Source: Hysterium pulicare CBS 123377 (Eukaryota > Ascomycota > Dothideomycetes > Hysteriales > Hysteriaceae). From it: a DNA stretch of 41,243 nt. The stretch spans positions 1-41,243 of the forward strand of contig AJFK01000447.1 in assembly GCA_000467715.1 (NCBI GenBank), read 5' to 3'. Below the pieces are notes generated by a model. The model ran no database searches and was not told where the DNA came from. It saw only the letters and a program-made list of their open reading frames with translations. A program made the position numbers and the translations under genes. This document shows positions 10,867 through 22,679 of this stretch, piece by piece (within the stretch, counting starts at the first letter, position 1; each line of letters starts with the position of its first letter).

Positions 10867-13447
10867 ATGGCATTCCTATTCTTTTGCCTTATCGTTGCTG
10901 TTTTTAGTTTCGCTACTCCATCCCTGCAGCAGAGTAAAGATCCCTTGAAAGATTTCTGCAGGCGCTGGGGTCACCAGACTGCGGTTATTGACAAACGTTT
11001 GTATATCGATGGCGGGCAGGTAACATGGAATCCCGAATCCTCAAATCCGTTGAATTACACGAGTACGTCGATCGCATTCGCATTTCAGATCGATTGCTGA
11101 CCCTTATGGTACAGACACATGGCTCCTCTTCAGCGACCTCAATTCCACTACCGCGGACGGAGGCATGCCCATGCAATATGCCAATCTGACCAAGAACAGC
11201 ACGGTCCCAAGCGTCTCAGGTGGTGTTCTATGGGCCGACGATGTGAATAAGGTCTTCTATCAATTTGGGGGAGAGTTTCAAAATAACCCGGAATCATTTT
11301 CGTTCTGGGCATACGATGTGCTTTTAAACCAATGGAACGAAACGAATGCTCTGATGAATGGTGTACAGAGAGTGTCATTTGGCGGAGGAGCTACAATAGA
11401 TGAACTAGGTCAGGGATTTTATTATGGAGGATGGTTGAACAACCAAACAACACCAGGATGGAGTGGACCACCTATTGCGACAAGCAATTTAATCAAGTAC
11501 GACATGGGCTCAAATACATTTACCAATAATTCGGGTCCGGATAGTACTGGAAGAGCCGAAGGTGTTATGCTATATCTACCCGCTTCGGATGGAGGCTTAC
11601 TTGTTTATTTCGGTGGTATTGAGGATTCTTATAAGAATGGAACAGTTGTCGGCGTAAGTCGGGTATAATCTGCACTTCTAGAATAAATGCTAACATTTGT
11701 AACTTGTAGGCAAACATGAGTGTAAGATCAAATAACTCAATTTGCTCTAAGCTAAACTAACGACGGAATTGACAGGACATTCATATTTTCGACGTTTCCT
11801 CATCGAAGTGGTATACACAGACTGCCGGCGGGAACATTCCTCCATCTAGAAAGAGATTCTGTGCTGGAGCTACGTGGGCTGATGATCATTCGTCATATAA
11901 CATGTAATGTTGAATGGCAACTATGGAACTTCAAAATCGCTGACTCGAACCAGTTATTTATACGGTGGAGAAGGTATCACAAACGTCACCGGCTTTGATG
12001 ATTCTTACATCCTTTCCCTTCCCTCATTTCAATGGATCAAAATATGGCCGTCAGATTCAAGCAACGGCACAAATCCTCACGGCATGACTAGCTGTAACGT
12101 CATCAATAGGAGTCAAATGCTAATCATGGGTGGATGGTTCTCATTCAATCAAGTCTGCGATTCTCCCAACGTTTGGGGTCAGCACAACATGAATCTCGGG
12201 GAGAACGGTCCTAATAACGCCTTCTGGGATACATTCGTGCCGAACATCACGACATACTTTGTCCCATCTCCGATACTGTCAGCAATAGGTGGCGGGTAAA
12301 AATTTCCGCGCTTTTTTGTCGGAGATTTCACTAACCGATTATCAGGCCAACTGGTGGAGCCACCGCAAAGAAACCTTTAGGGGATTGGAACAACCCAGAT
12401 CTCTCAGTCTACTTCACGCGCGTGCCTACATACGCCGCCCGTTCAGCTACACGAACGATTCCGACTTCCACAGGGCAGCCATCAAGCACTGGCACACCGC
12501 ACAAATCCCACGTAGGGGCAATCGCAGGTGGTGTCGTAGGCGGACTCGCATTCTTAATCCTCCTCCTTGCTCTAATCCTAATATGTCTGAACCGCTACAA
12601 GAAGAACCGCAAGACCAAAGCAAACGAACCAAAACCAGTCCCACCGACCGAGCTCCCAGCCAACGCGCCCATTCACGAACTCGCCTCTCCAGCCGTCGCA
12701 GCAAAGTGGCAGACGAGTCCTGGTGCTTCACATCCCTCACCTGGCTACTCCGCTCATTCTAGATCACCAAGTGGGAACGCGTTATCGCCGGAATATGGTG
12801 ATCCAGGCGCTTATTACGCTACTTCTCCGCAGCAACAGCACCAGCAACGACAACAGCAACAACAACTCTACGATCCACATCACCCGCAAGAATACCCTCA
12901 AGGGCCATATTCTCCACAGCAGCACCCCGGCTACGCGGCCGGAGCGGCGGCCGGTTATCCAGCAGATAACTACCCAACACCCACATCCACACATGCATCT
13001 GAGCACCACCAACACCAACATCAGCAATACACACAGCAACCAGGCTCCTCCCCCCAACAGCAACAATACGCCTACTCTCCCCAACACTCGCCACAACAAC
13101 AATACTCCCCCCAAAACCCCCCCTACAACCCCTCCCACCACCCGCTAAACCAACAATACTTCCCCCCACCCCCCGAACGACCCACCGACAGAGGTGGCAC
13201 GGATAGAAGCGACTTCCTAGATCCGCGCGCAGACTCCAGGAGCGGGACATCCTCGACCTCCAACACGCCCGCCCATTTCTATCCCCAGCCGCTGAGTGTA
13301 CCGCGGAGTGGCGCTGGGGACGAGAGGAGCGTCAGTGGTGGAGGACAGGGGAGTTTTAGGGGTATGGAGATGGGGATGGAGGCGAGGAGGAGTAGGACGC
13401 CTGATAAGAGACCTATTCGGGGCCGGTTTGTTGAGGAGGATGATTAA
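10867..13447 (+). CDS. Membrane-anchored Kelch-repeat protein
   Basis: Fungal cell-surface protein with an extracellular Kelch propeller, one membrane helix and a long cytoplasmic tail; its function is not established. Exons are 10867-11062, 11115-11653, 11710-11721, 11776-11903, 11954-12295 and 12346-13447, giving 772 aa. The third exon is a 12-nt microexon coding ANMS. A signal peptide is at residues 1-20 (MAFLFFCLIVAVFSFATPSL). Kelch-type segments include RLYIDGGQVTW, VFYQFGGE, GFYYGGW, LLVYFGGIED, YLYGGEG and MLIMGGW, with many NxS/T glycosylation sites. The membrane helix is at about 462-487 (GAIAGGVVGGLAFLILLLAL) followed by RYKKNRK, so the C-terminus is inside. The tail is low-complexity: Gln/His/Pro/Tyr-rich around residues 565-690, then Ser/Arg-rich to the end (RGRFVEEDD). 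The layout resembles sensor-like surface proteins, but no signalling domain is visible. Confidence 0.88.
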
Positions 13448-14098
13448 TAAGTGCCCGTCGGGTTAGGGATTTCTGTTCTTCTTCTGTTGAAAAGTAGAAC
13501 GGGTGAGGGGTGTTGTGTGTAAAAAGAAGGGAATGCGTGTTTGGATATCATGATTTTTCCTTGCTTGGATCTACGAAGCGAGGCGACAGCGAGGCGTTTA
13601 AACTGCTTGGATCGGATTTACTTGGATCTGGGCTGGGCTGGGAACTGGTTACGATGGGGTATGGATGTCATCGACCATTTTTGTAATCTTTGCGTTTTGT
13701 CGGAACGCATATACCGTACGCCTACCTACTACCTATTTAACTCTTTGCAAAAAATGTAATCATAATCTTATTTCAGATTAGCTGTTCAATGTGCGCGCGA
13801 TGGGGTGACGTGGTTTTATGTGAGCTGAACTTAGAAACATGCGATAGATGGTCTTGCATGCTGAAGATTCTGGTAAGGGGCATGTGTGTATGTATATGAA
13901 ATTCATGCTAGATTCGTTACCGTATGAACGCCATCTACCTGTTATATGTACAGCATCCATGTAAGTGCTCCGTCAAATCCAACCTTGATGCAGAGGAAAT
14001 GAGACGTCTGGTACTAAGTTACACCGGCTTACGCAACTTCGAAGTCATGTCATCATCGTAAACCTTCATTCGAGGAATTGAGGTACTCGCGTCTTATG
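13448..14098. other. Convergent 3' gap, Kelch gene / glucanase
   Basis: About 650 bp between two converging genes, holding their 3' UTRs. It has a CTACCTACTACC run near 13720. No gene or RNA seen. Confidence 0.5.
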
Positions 14099-15465
14099 TT
14101 AGACGGAATTCAAAGTCCCCTGATAAACCTTCAACGAGTTAATCTTCCAATAACTCTCCGCGAAAGCAGCGGGGTTCTTATTAACGTAGTCATTGCAACT
14201 CGCAGATAACGCAGTACTACAACAAATCAAAGTTAGCCTTCCACCCATCTTTCCAATTACTCTTTCTCATGCAAAAAAGCGGTCCAAGGTAACGTACCAA
14301 GCAGCATTAGCTCCCCACGTAGCACCCGCATAATCCCCACAGAAAGTCGTGTCGAAAATAATCTGATGATCCACAAAATGCGAGTCGATATTACAACTGC
14401 CGGCGAAATTCGCCTGCGGTAATCCCCATCCGCTCGGATTCGGTTTGTTGCTGGTGATATCCGCTGGGATGGCGGCGCGCGGGAAATACCAGATCTTGAT
14501 GGCTGCCGAGGTCCTATAATGCCGGCATCAAATCAGTGCCTAACTAAAGGGGGAGGGGGAGGAGGGAGGAGAGGAGGTAGGGGCGTACCATTCCATGGCG
14601 TAAACGCCGCCGCCGGCTTGGTTGAAGGCCGTGCCGTAGGAGTTTGCTGTCGTGCTTTGGATTCCGCAGCCGGCGTTGGAGGTTTGGCCTGGGGCGCCGA
14701 TGAAGCAGTTTTTGGTTTGGGCGGTGCCTGTTTCGTCGGTGCCGGTGATGCTGCAGCCGTCGGTGGTGTGGAGGCTCATGCTGTTTAATACTTGGGTGTG
14801 GACGCCTATATAAGTAAGTCAGTAGTGCTCCGCTTGGAGCGGTGGAGGTGTTGCTTTGGTACCTTCGATGATATCTGTTTGCTGTGATTAGCTTCGGGTT
14901 TTGTTTGGAAGTGAAAGACTTACCGATTTCTCCATTAGCAGGCCAGGCTTGGTCGGCTCCAAACGTCCAGAAAGATGGCCAGGTACCTGTGATATACAGT
15001 TAGGTTTTGAATGGAGTTTAGAAAATTAAGATGAATGTTCACGCACCACAAATACTTCCAGGCATATGTGCCATATCCACGATGAACAAGCCATGGTTAT
15101 ATTTCTTCTTACTAGTCAAGCGAACACTCGCACGACCATTCGGTGCTTGATTCGTATGATCGACGCCAAGTTGGACGCTTGATCCCGTGCTCGAGATGAT
15201 ACCTTGGGCTTGAGCGTTGGCCTGGCTAAGATATCTGTGGGCGACATCATGTTAGCTTTTGTGCACTTACGGCGTATATTATGAGAGAGGAATATTACTG
15301 CACGAAGCCGTGAGTCGGATCACTACCGACTAGGAAATCGAAATTGGAAAAGAAGTTTGAAGGAGTGAAGTTATCTTGTAAGGCGTAGGAGGCGCATTGG
15401 GCAACGAGAGGCCAGATGCCCACTGCGAGCAGCAGCGCTGCAGAAAAAGAGCGTACGTGGGACAT
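14099..15465 (-). CDS. Secreted GH16 endo-beta-1,3(4)-glucanase
   Basis: Glycoside hydrolase family 16 enzyme that cleaves beta-1,3 or mixed beta-1,3/1,4-glucans outside the cell. Seven exons on the minus strand: 15465-15299, 15234-15047, 14986-14924, 14874-14863, 14805-14589, 14513-14298 and 14216-14099, giving 326 aa. The signal peptide is residues 1 to about 24 (MSHVRSFSAALLLAVGIWPL). The GH16 catalytic motif EIDIIE is at residues 138-143, with E138 nucleophile, D140 helper and E143 acid/base by family analogy; SFWTFGADQAWPANGEI just before it is the usual lead. The motif is split: GEI lies in exon 3 and DIIEG in the 12-nt exon 4. Several Cys (CSITG, CFIG, CGIQ, CNID, CGDY) suggest disulfides. 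There is no GPI signal or carbohydrate module. Fungal laminarinase-like subgroup by layout. Confidence 0.92.
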
Positions 15466-16321
15466 CTTGTTATGGATAAGGAAGTAAAAGGATAGAAGCG
15501 ATCGAAAAAGTAGACGATTAAAGAGAGTGTTTCCTGACCCGGCTAAGCTACAGGCAGGTAGTAGACATGTGCCTTATGATCAAGACACGAGAACCGTCCA
15601 CGGGCCGTTTAAGTACTTATCACAAGCCCATTATTCTCAAGTTTTACTCTGGTCATTCGCTCGTTACGAAATTGAAATTTGCTCGGTTTCGAGCTAGGGT
15701 AGGGCTATAGTCGCCTTGGTTTTTCTGGTGAATGGATGAGAGCGGAAAGGAAGAAACCCGGCCCATTCTATTGAGAACAGCCAAGGAACCACATCTATCT
15801 ATCCTCTCGGTATGACAAATGTAGCTAATTTAAGGAGCGCGGCAGCCAAACGAACGGGCGATGAGAGTTTTGATTGGGAGGCGGGCGTCCGTGAAGAAGC
15901 GCATAATGGATAAATCAAGTGTTGCGAGTTTCGTCGGTTTTATACAAGGGCTGGAAAGGAGACACCCAGTTTAGCATCAATATGTGAGAATTGGTATTTG
16001 CTGGTATGGATGTCGTTTCAACGTGGAGGTGGCCTTGCGTTTTGATGGTAGTGGCTGGAATAAAATTATGCGATAAGAGGTCCTACCTGGCAACTTCGAC
16101 TACAGAACCAATAAATGAGGCTAGAGAAAGTCTTTGTAGGGGGAATGACTTCTACGCAAGGTGTCAAAATCCGGGGTCCCCGGTTCCTGTCTTGAAAAGG
16201 TTGGTTAATATACATGAAACAGGGCTCCTGGACCCTGCTACTGAAAGAATCTGAACACCAACACCTGTTCAAATGACGTTCAACGCCATTCTCCCTAAAA
16301 GTACAAATTAGAGAGAGGATA
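15466..16321. other. Glucanase promoter and COQ2 3' flank
   Basis: About 850 bp between two minus-strand genes. It carries the glucanase promoter (right after 15465) and the COQ2 3' UTR. Short open frames at 15991-16272 on both strands have no protein character. No specific regulator site is clear. Confidence 0.45.
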
Positions 16322-17605
16322 CTATTGTGCGGTGACCTCTTCTTCCTTATAAAGCCCTAGGCGCTGGGCGTAGTATTCTCCCAAAAGTCCGAGAGCGATT
16401 CCACCGCCTGTAAACCAGCAACCATTCTTGAACCACCACCAACAATTCGCGACTTCTTTCAGCTTCACCCGCCAGATCATAGTGCCTAGAGTTGCGACCG
16501 CACTTCCACAAGATCCAATAAAGAATACAGGTCCCATGCCTGCAGCAACTCCAGTTGCTGCCAGCAAAGCAACTTGCACTACAGCGAGCCCTGATAAGAC
16601 GGCCTTCGTCTCTTTGTCGTGTTTTAAAGCAATACTCTTGATGCCAGCCTTAGCATCGTCCTTGATGTCCATATGCGCATAGATCATATCGTATAGAACT
16701 GTCCAAGCAATGTTGCTTGTATACAGGCACGCCGCTGCAACAAGAGCAGACTGATTCGACAGTAGATCGATTCCCAAAGCTGGGAAGCCCATTATTGCTC
16801 CCCAAGAAAAGGTTAAGCCAAGTACAAACTGTGGATAGTGCGTTATTCGCTTGGCCAATGGATAGGTTGCCACAAGTAGAAGTGACGGCGTCGCATACCA
16901 AAAGCATTCGAATGGCAGAGATAAGAGGACGCCGAGTCCAGTCATGAGCTGGGCACCTGTAAAGACTATGGCGGACTGTGGGGAGATAGCTTTCCTTGCT
17001 ATTGGACGAAGACGTGTTCGTGCTACATGCGGGTCGAGATTGCGATCCCAGAGGTCATTGATGGTGCAGCCAGCTCCTCGCATCACTAAAGCGCCTGTGA
17101 GGAAGAGTGCCGTCGTCCCAAAAACAGCGGAAGGCGAGGCCATAGGCGTAGCCATCGTTGCCGCGGTAAATGTACTGAATAGGCAGGGAAAGAAAAGGTA
17201 GTAGGTGCCCGTTGGCTTATCAAGGCGGATGAGTTCGGCGTAAGGAACAATAGGTTTAGGCAGGTAGGATAACAGTCCAGTCTCCGGGGTTTTGTACTCC
17301 GGTAAGTCGGATACTTCAGCTGGAAGTCCCGGTGATGCTGTAGATACTGCTGAGCGAGTGGCGATGATAGAGTGACATGGTCGGTTTTCGGAAATTCGTG
17401 CTCGGGAGAGGGTCAGGGGAATACGACTTGTTGATTTTGAGCAGAAGGCTCGATTCCAATAGTCAAATTCTGGAGTCACTGTCTTCCGAGAGCCACGAGG
17501 AGTTTGAGTCAGAATACCGTGGAGTTTGCTTGCAGACTGTATCCGGACTCGATGTGCGAAGAGACCCACAATGTGACATTGTCCTAGAGCGCTGGAAGAT
17601 GCCAT
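16322..17605 (-). CDS. COQ2: 4-Hydroxybenzoate polyprenyltransferase COQ2
   Basis: UbiA-family enzyme of the mitochondrial inner membrane that attaches the polyprenyl chain to 4-hydroxybenzoate, the first committed ring step of ubiquinone synthesis. Single exon, 427 aa. Residues 1 to about 90 are Arg/Ser-rich and poor in acids, fitting a mitochondrial presequence. The first Asp-rich prenyl-diphosphate/Mg site is NDLWDRNLD at 183-191, followed by RTRLRPIA. The second is YDMIYAHMDIKDDAKAGIKS from 305, also family-typical. About eight hydrophobic helices follow LDKPTGTYYLFFPCLFS. The gene is divergent to the JmjC gene. The length is in the usual range of fungal COQ2. Nothing appears broken. Confidence 0.95.
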   Translation of the reverse strand: MASSSALGQCHIVGLFAHRVRIQSASKLHGILTQTPRGSRKTVTPEFDYWNRAFCSKSTSRIPLTLSRARISENRPCHSIIATRSAVSTASPGLPAEVSDLPEYKTPETGLLSYLPKPIVPYAELIRLDKPTGTYYLFFPCLFSTFTAATMATPMASPSAVFGTTALFLTGALVMRGAGCTINDLWDRNLDPHVARTRLRPIARKAISPQSAIVFTGAQLMTGLGVLLSLPFECFWYATPSLLLVATYPLAKRITHYPQFVLGLTFSWGAIMGFPALGIDLLSNQSALVAAACLYTSNIAWTVLYDMIYAHMDIKDDAKAGIKSIALKHDKETKAVLSGLAVVQVALLAATGVAAGMGPVFFIGSCGSAVATLGTMIWRVKLKEVANCWWWFKNGCWFTGGGIALGLLGEYYAQRLGLYKEEEVTAQ

Positions 17606-18229
17606 GACTACAGATAATAGAGGTAGTCGTGCTTTTTGCTTTCTCTGGAGAGCTAAAAAATATCACAATTGAATCCGCAATGAATCTGCAATAGAAGTAC
17701 CAATGCTGTGATCCAGCAAACTTGTAGGAAAGAGCTGTATAAAATCTCAACTGGACCTCAAACACTTCGCATAATAACAACGCCGAAGAACTAAGAGACG
17801 ATGGAAATAATTAGTGAGAGGAAACGAGAGCAGAAGGAGAACGGAGAACTGAAGATGCAACGATCATTCCTGTCCTCTCCCTTCATTGGCCGTAAAGGGT
17901 CAAGAGGGTGAATAGTCATGAAAGGCGAAAGGCTGGCAGGGGCATGTGGAGAGATGTTACCATGGTCCGTGCGTAACTTTTGGACCTCACCTCGCTTTAG
18001 CTTTCTTCTCCCACACGAACTCTCCTCGTCGCGTCCTCTATCCTCACCATTTCTACACTCTACCATCTCTCGCTTTCCTGTCGCGCGAACCTGGCGTCTA
18101 CATCAAATCTCTCACGTCTCGCCTTCACCCAACCAAGCCTGCTAGGGTGGGAACGCTTTTATGCGGTGCGCCGCCCTCACTGCGGGACGCACATTGTGGT
18201 GGCTCGTATGAGCGTGACCTGCCTTCAAT
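17606..18229. promoter_or_regulatory. Divergent promoter, COQ2 / JmjC gene
   Basis: The 624 bp between the two start codons. An ATTGG (inverted CCAAT box) at about 17884-17888 could bind a HAP-type complex, which controls many respiratory genes; this is inference from five bases. A pyrimidine-rich tract at 17990-18070 fits a fungal core promoter/5' UTR for the JmjC gene. Confidence 0.35.
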
Positions 18230-21200
18230 ATGCCTGCTGCAAGGCCCCGGGCATCCTTCGAGCCCATCCCACCAGACTTCGACGTTCGCACCTTCGTTGA
18301 GACCGCGAACAACTTCCAATATGTCGATCGCATATCGCTTGAGATGATCGCAGATCAAGGCATAGAACAGTTCGAGAAGCTCGTGCTGCTTCATGTCATC
18401 ATCGGTGGAAAGCCACTCGTCATTGATGGCTTCGAAGAGGTTCTGGACCCTTGGACTTTTACCCCGGCGTGGCTTCGAGATAATCATGGCGATAAAGGTA
18501 TGCCTGTGTTCCTGTAGTGTTCTCAATCAAACGACTAATGTAAACATCAGTCGAAAATGCACGGAATCTTACTTCGAAGGAGAACATTCCTCTCACGGTC
18601 AAGCACTACCTCAAACACCTGGGAAAGCTCACAGATCAATTCTATGACTCGCCAGAGAGGTACCGGGACAAAACAAGGCAGAGGATATACCTCAAGGATA
18701 TTGACTGCCCTCCGGTCTGGCAAGATAAAGTTAGAGAGAAAATCCCATCAGGACTGTTCTATCTCAACGACAGCACTGGTGACGTTGGAGGACCAGGTTC
18801 AATCGACGAACCAAATCCCAATGCAGCTGGGTTCCGCAAAAGTCGAGGGATCGCTAGAGCTGGAGATTTGATGAGCAGCTTACCCCCAGAAATGCGCGCG
18901 GAGAACCTGATGTGTTATATTGGGCATGAGGGCACCTATACTCCAGCGCATCGTGAGATGTGCGCGTCCCTGGGACAAAACATTATGGTTGAAGCATCAG
19001 GTCACATTGGAGAAGACGGCAAGCCAGAGCGACCAGGGTCGTCAATATGGTTCATGACAGAGACCAAGGACCGTCAAGTTGTTTCTGAATACTGGCTCTC
19101 AATTCTCGGTCACGATATCGAAGTCGAGAATCATTTCGCACAGCTTATAGCATGGAAAAAAGCACCTTTCAACGTATATGTTGTCGAACAACGACCTGGT
19201 GATTTTATCCTTATTCCTCCCTTGGCGCCACACCAAGTTTGGAACCGCGGTACACGAACGATGAAAGTCGCGTGGAATCGTACCACTGTTGAAACTCTGG
19301 AAATGGCCATTTCAGAAGGTCTGCCAAACGCTCGGATTGTCTGCCGCGATGAGCAATACAAAAACAAGGCAATCATTTATTATACTCTCCAGAAGTATTC
19401 AACCCTCCTCAGATCTGCTCGTTCTCAAGCCGAACTAGGCGGTGAGCAAGCAGAGGCCGTTCAAAGATCCGTCAAAGTTCGACAAGTTCAGCGAGACTTT
19501 AAGAGGTTGTTCGATTTGTACAAGACGATTCTGCTATCGGAGATGTTTTCTCCAGATTCACGAGAGCACCCCGAGTTCGTCGCATACGATAGTAATGTCA
19601 CTTGCGCATACTGCAGGTGCAATATCTTCAACCGATTTCTGACTTGCAAGTCATGCGTCTTAGCGCTTGGGACTGACACTGAAGAACCGTACGACATCTG
19701 CATGGATTGCTACAGTATGGGCCGAAGCTGTGCATGCCAGACAGGTTATCACTGGGTTGAACAGTGGAAGTGGAAGGATCTCCTCCACAAGTATGAAGAA
19801 TGGCGTTCCCAGATCATTGACATTGATGGTCACATGACTGAAAAAACTCCTCTGCCGCTCATGGAGGAGAGACGGTATTTTGGAAAGAAGACTCTAGCAC
19901 AAGTATGCCAAGAACAATTGAAAATTAGGCCTTTCGTGGATATCAGCCAGCCGAAACCCCCAGAAGACGGGTCTGAGAACGAGGAGATTGTGGTCAATGA
20001 TGACGGAACGGTAAAGAAGATGCACAAGAAACGGTCCAAGCAATGGCTTAACTCACATAAACCATGTCACTTCTGCCTTCATCGGCACCCCAAATGGAAG
20101 ATGGCATTCTGTACAAATTGTGATTACGCGTATTGTTACGGTGCCCTATTTCGAGCGCACGACATGATGCCAATGTCGATCATGGAGAATCCGAGTTGGA
20201 AATGTCCTCATTGCAGACGTGTTTGCAACACGGGAGCGTGTCGGCGCGATCCTCGTCAAAGAGCGTATGAACCCAAGGGAACACTACTAGGACACGATAC
20301 GAAGAAAGTCGCGGATGTCCGTTCCGTAGAATGTCTGGTCGACTTCAGCGTTTCAAATCTCAACTGGTTACGTGAGGACGGTGAAAATGGGCACGATAGC
20401 GTTCGACTGCAACAGCGGCGAGAAGAAGCTGAAAGGGCGAAGCGTCATGACCCATCCCTCGATGGCCGATATATGGATGAGGAGCATACATCGAACCATC
20501 GCCGTAATGGAATCGAGTATTCTCCGGTGGAAGATGGAAATGGTGCCTCAGACATCCATGATGGTCTCATTGATCCTACCCTACGCGGTGATGATTCGGT
20601 CTTTGACCCTCATCAAAGTTCGTATGTGGATCAGGATGAATCTATGCACCAAGGTTACGTCGAGCCATCTACAGTCATGCATGGATACCAACCTGATGAT
20701 GGGCTATACGATGAAGAGGAAGAATCGTTCTATCCTGATCCAGATGGCGAAATACCTCGAATGGGGAGTCCACGAAAGAGACCAAGGGATGAGGAGGACG
20801 GTGAGATCAGACGAGATGGGAAATCGAAGAAGAAACGAAAGAAAGACAAAAACGATGAACCTAGTTCGGCCGCTCCACCAAAGAATGCGTCATCAAAGCA
20901 ATATCAGAAGGAAATGGAGAAGAGACTGCTTGAAGACGCTAGGAAGAACGGCCGATACATCATGGTTGCAGCTAGGATGAAGAAGAAGTCCAAGGTTGTA
21001 AAACTATTTATCAGCAGCGAGAGATTGGCTACGCTGAGGGCCCAGCTCGCCAGCCAACGAAGACCTGCAAATCGCCAGGATACCGAAGCGGGTGCTGAGG
21101 AGAGCAGATCAATCCTTCAATCCGATGTTTTGCCTGGTCCCAATGGGACATCCAATACTGGTCCTAAGGCAAAGGCCCCTACCTCTTTCCGATATCGCGT

Positions 21201-22218
21201 GGAAAATGACGAAACCTTCGGATCCAGACATCGTCGTAGGAAATCGGCAGAAGACAGTGCCGTCGCTAAACCCAAAGTCAGAAAGACTAGGTATGAAGAA
21301 GTCACGATTGATTCCGATGCAGAAGAAGAAGATGAGGAGGACTATGAGGAGTACACCGGTGGAACCAGAGGTAATAACCGCCGGGCTTCACAATGGCTCG
21401 CCCGCAAGAATCAAGATGATGGCGATCTACCCACTGAGCTGCCTCCGAATTTCAAGGACGGAACCGTTAATCCTCGTCGTGACCGCGACCGTGAACGGGA
21501 CCGCGAACGCAGAAAGACAATGCCTAACAAGTCATCGCGAGCCCAAATCCGGCCTTCTGGTGCTCGACCACCCAGAAAGAGCACAGGCAACATGTCTGAC
21601 GAAGACGGTATTCACGAAGAGGATGACATGGGCGCTACGACTCTCATGCTCGCCCAGTCTGCTGCTGCCGCCTTGGAAGCATCAAGGAAGGCAGAGCAGG
21701 AAAAGGCGAACGCGAAGGAAGCCGAGGAAAATATGAAAGCAAAGATGATGATTTCCGACGAGGGCTGGGGTGACGAATCCGACGACGAGTCAGTCGACGG
21801 CTTCATCGACTCCCTCACCACCGAAACAACAAAAGAAGTCGTGCCCTCGCCCGTACCCACTCGCGCCGGACCGCCTCAAACCCAGAAATCCATATTCGCT
21901 CGTCCAGGCATGGCCGGCAAAAAGATCAAAATCGTCTCGGCCGCTAAACGTCCATCTACCCCTGCCAAAGCTCCGGTCGTTACTTCGTCTGGGTTCACAC
22001 CTGTCAATGCTACGTCCAATGGTGTGAGCAAGTCTACTAGGACTACGGCAAAAGCTGTAGTTGATCTTTCTTCGGACTCGTCGTCGAGTAGTGAGGATGA
22101 GATCCCGGCTAGGATCCCTCAGCCTTCTATCAGAACGCCTGGTCTCCCTTCGCGTGGAAATCATCTGGGTCCGGGATCTGTAAAGCGCGGTCGGGGAAGG
22201 CCTCCGAGGGTGCGGTAA
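18230..22218 (+). CDS. JmjC protein with zf-4CXXC_R1-like zinc finger
   Basis: Large nuclear chromatin protein of 1311 aa; exons 18230-18497 and 18551-22218. The JmjC fold covers about residues 130-345: the metal ligands are H223-x-E225 (PAHREMCASLG) and H317 (PLAPHQVWNRGT), so the Fe(II) triad appears complete and demethylase or other 2-oxoglutarate oxygenase activity is possible. Residues 441-485 form a Cys-rich module (CAYCRCNIF..CKSC..CMDC..CACQ). Residues 595-655 match the zf-4CXXC_R1 pattern found in CDCA7 and in JmjC proteins such as plant IBM1 (CHFCLHRHP..CTNC..YCYG..WKCPHCRRVCNTGACRR). The C-terminal half is disordered, acidic and Lys-rich with nuclear localisation signals (KKKRKKDKND; KRGRGRPPRVR, AT-hook-like). 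The target mark is unknown; a relation to the Neurospora heterochromatin-boundary JmjC protein DMM-1 cannot be judged here. A GTAAGT donor-like site overlaps the stop codon. Confidence 0.88.
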
Positions 22219-22679
22219 GTGTATTCCTATGCTGAAGGGCTGCTTTAAGGCTTAGTGTGGAGAATCGTGGCTGTAAGCGAGTTCCAGGTGCTCTCAATTC
22301 GATGATGAGCTGGAGTTGGAGCCCCGGGAAGTTGTTGTTATCTGGTGGAGTGGGATATTTGCTTGTGCTTGATTGCGTCTAGGTGGACACTGTTTCTTAT
22401 TGGATATCAAATTAAGGGGATCTGAGAGCGTTTGAGGAAAAGTTTGATGCGGTAGTTTAAGTTAACTTCTTACCTACTTGCTAGGTACCTTACTTCAATA
22501 CAAGTTTGCAAATTCCACGCTATGTACTCTGTTCATGCCCTGTTTGGCTACCTACCTACCCAGCAATTTCCGCACGTGATCTCGCGAATCAAAAGCGCGT
22601 CATGCGTTGGCCATAGCTCCCAACCCAACCTCACCCCTCAGATATCATTATACATCTACCACCAAACTCTCGCACCACG
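22219..22679. promoter_or_regulatory. Promoter of the HhH gene
   Basis: About 460 bp between two plus-strand genes, so it has the JmjC 3' UTR and the next promoter. It carries TACCTACTTGCTAGGTACC at 22472-22490 (imperfect palindrome around GGTACC/TACC) and CTACCTACCTACCC at 22549-22562. Such TACC runs recur at 51-79 and 13720 in this window. Their role is unknown. Confidence 0.4.

Noticed and set aside
22210-22218. GTAAGT donor at the JmjC stop codon suggesting a further exon
   Set aside because: No acceptor with a family-like continuation is visible, and KRGRGRPPRVR is a sensible C-terminus.
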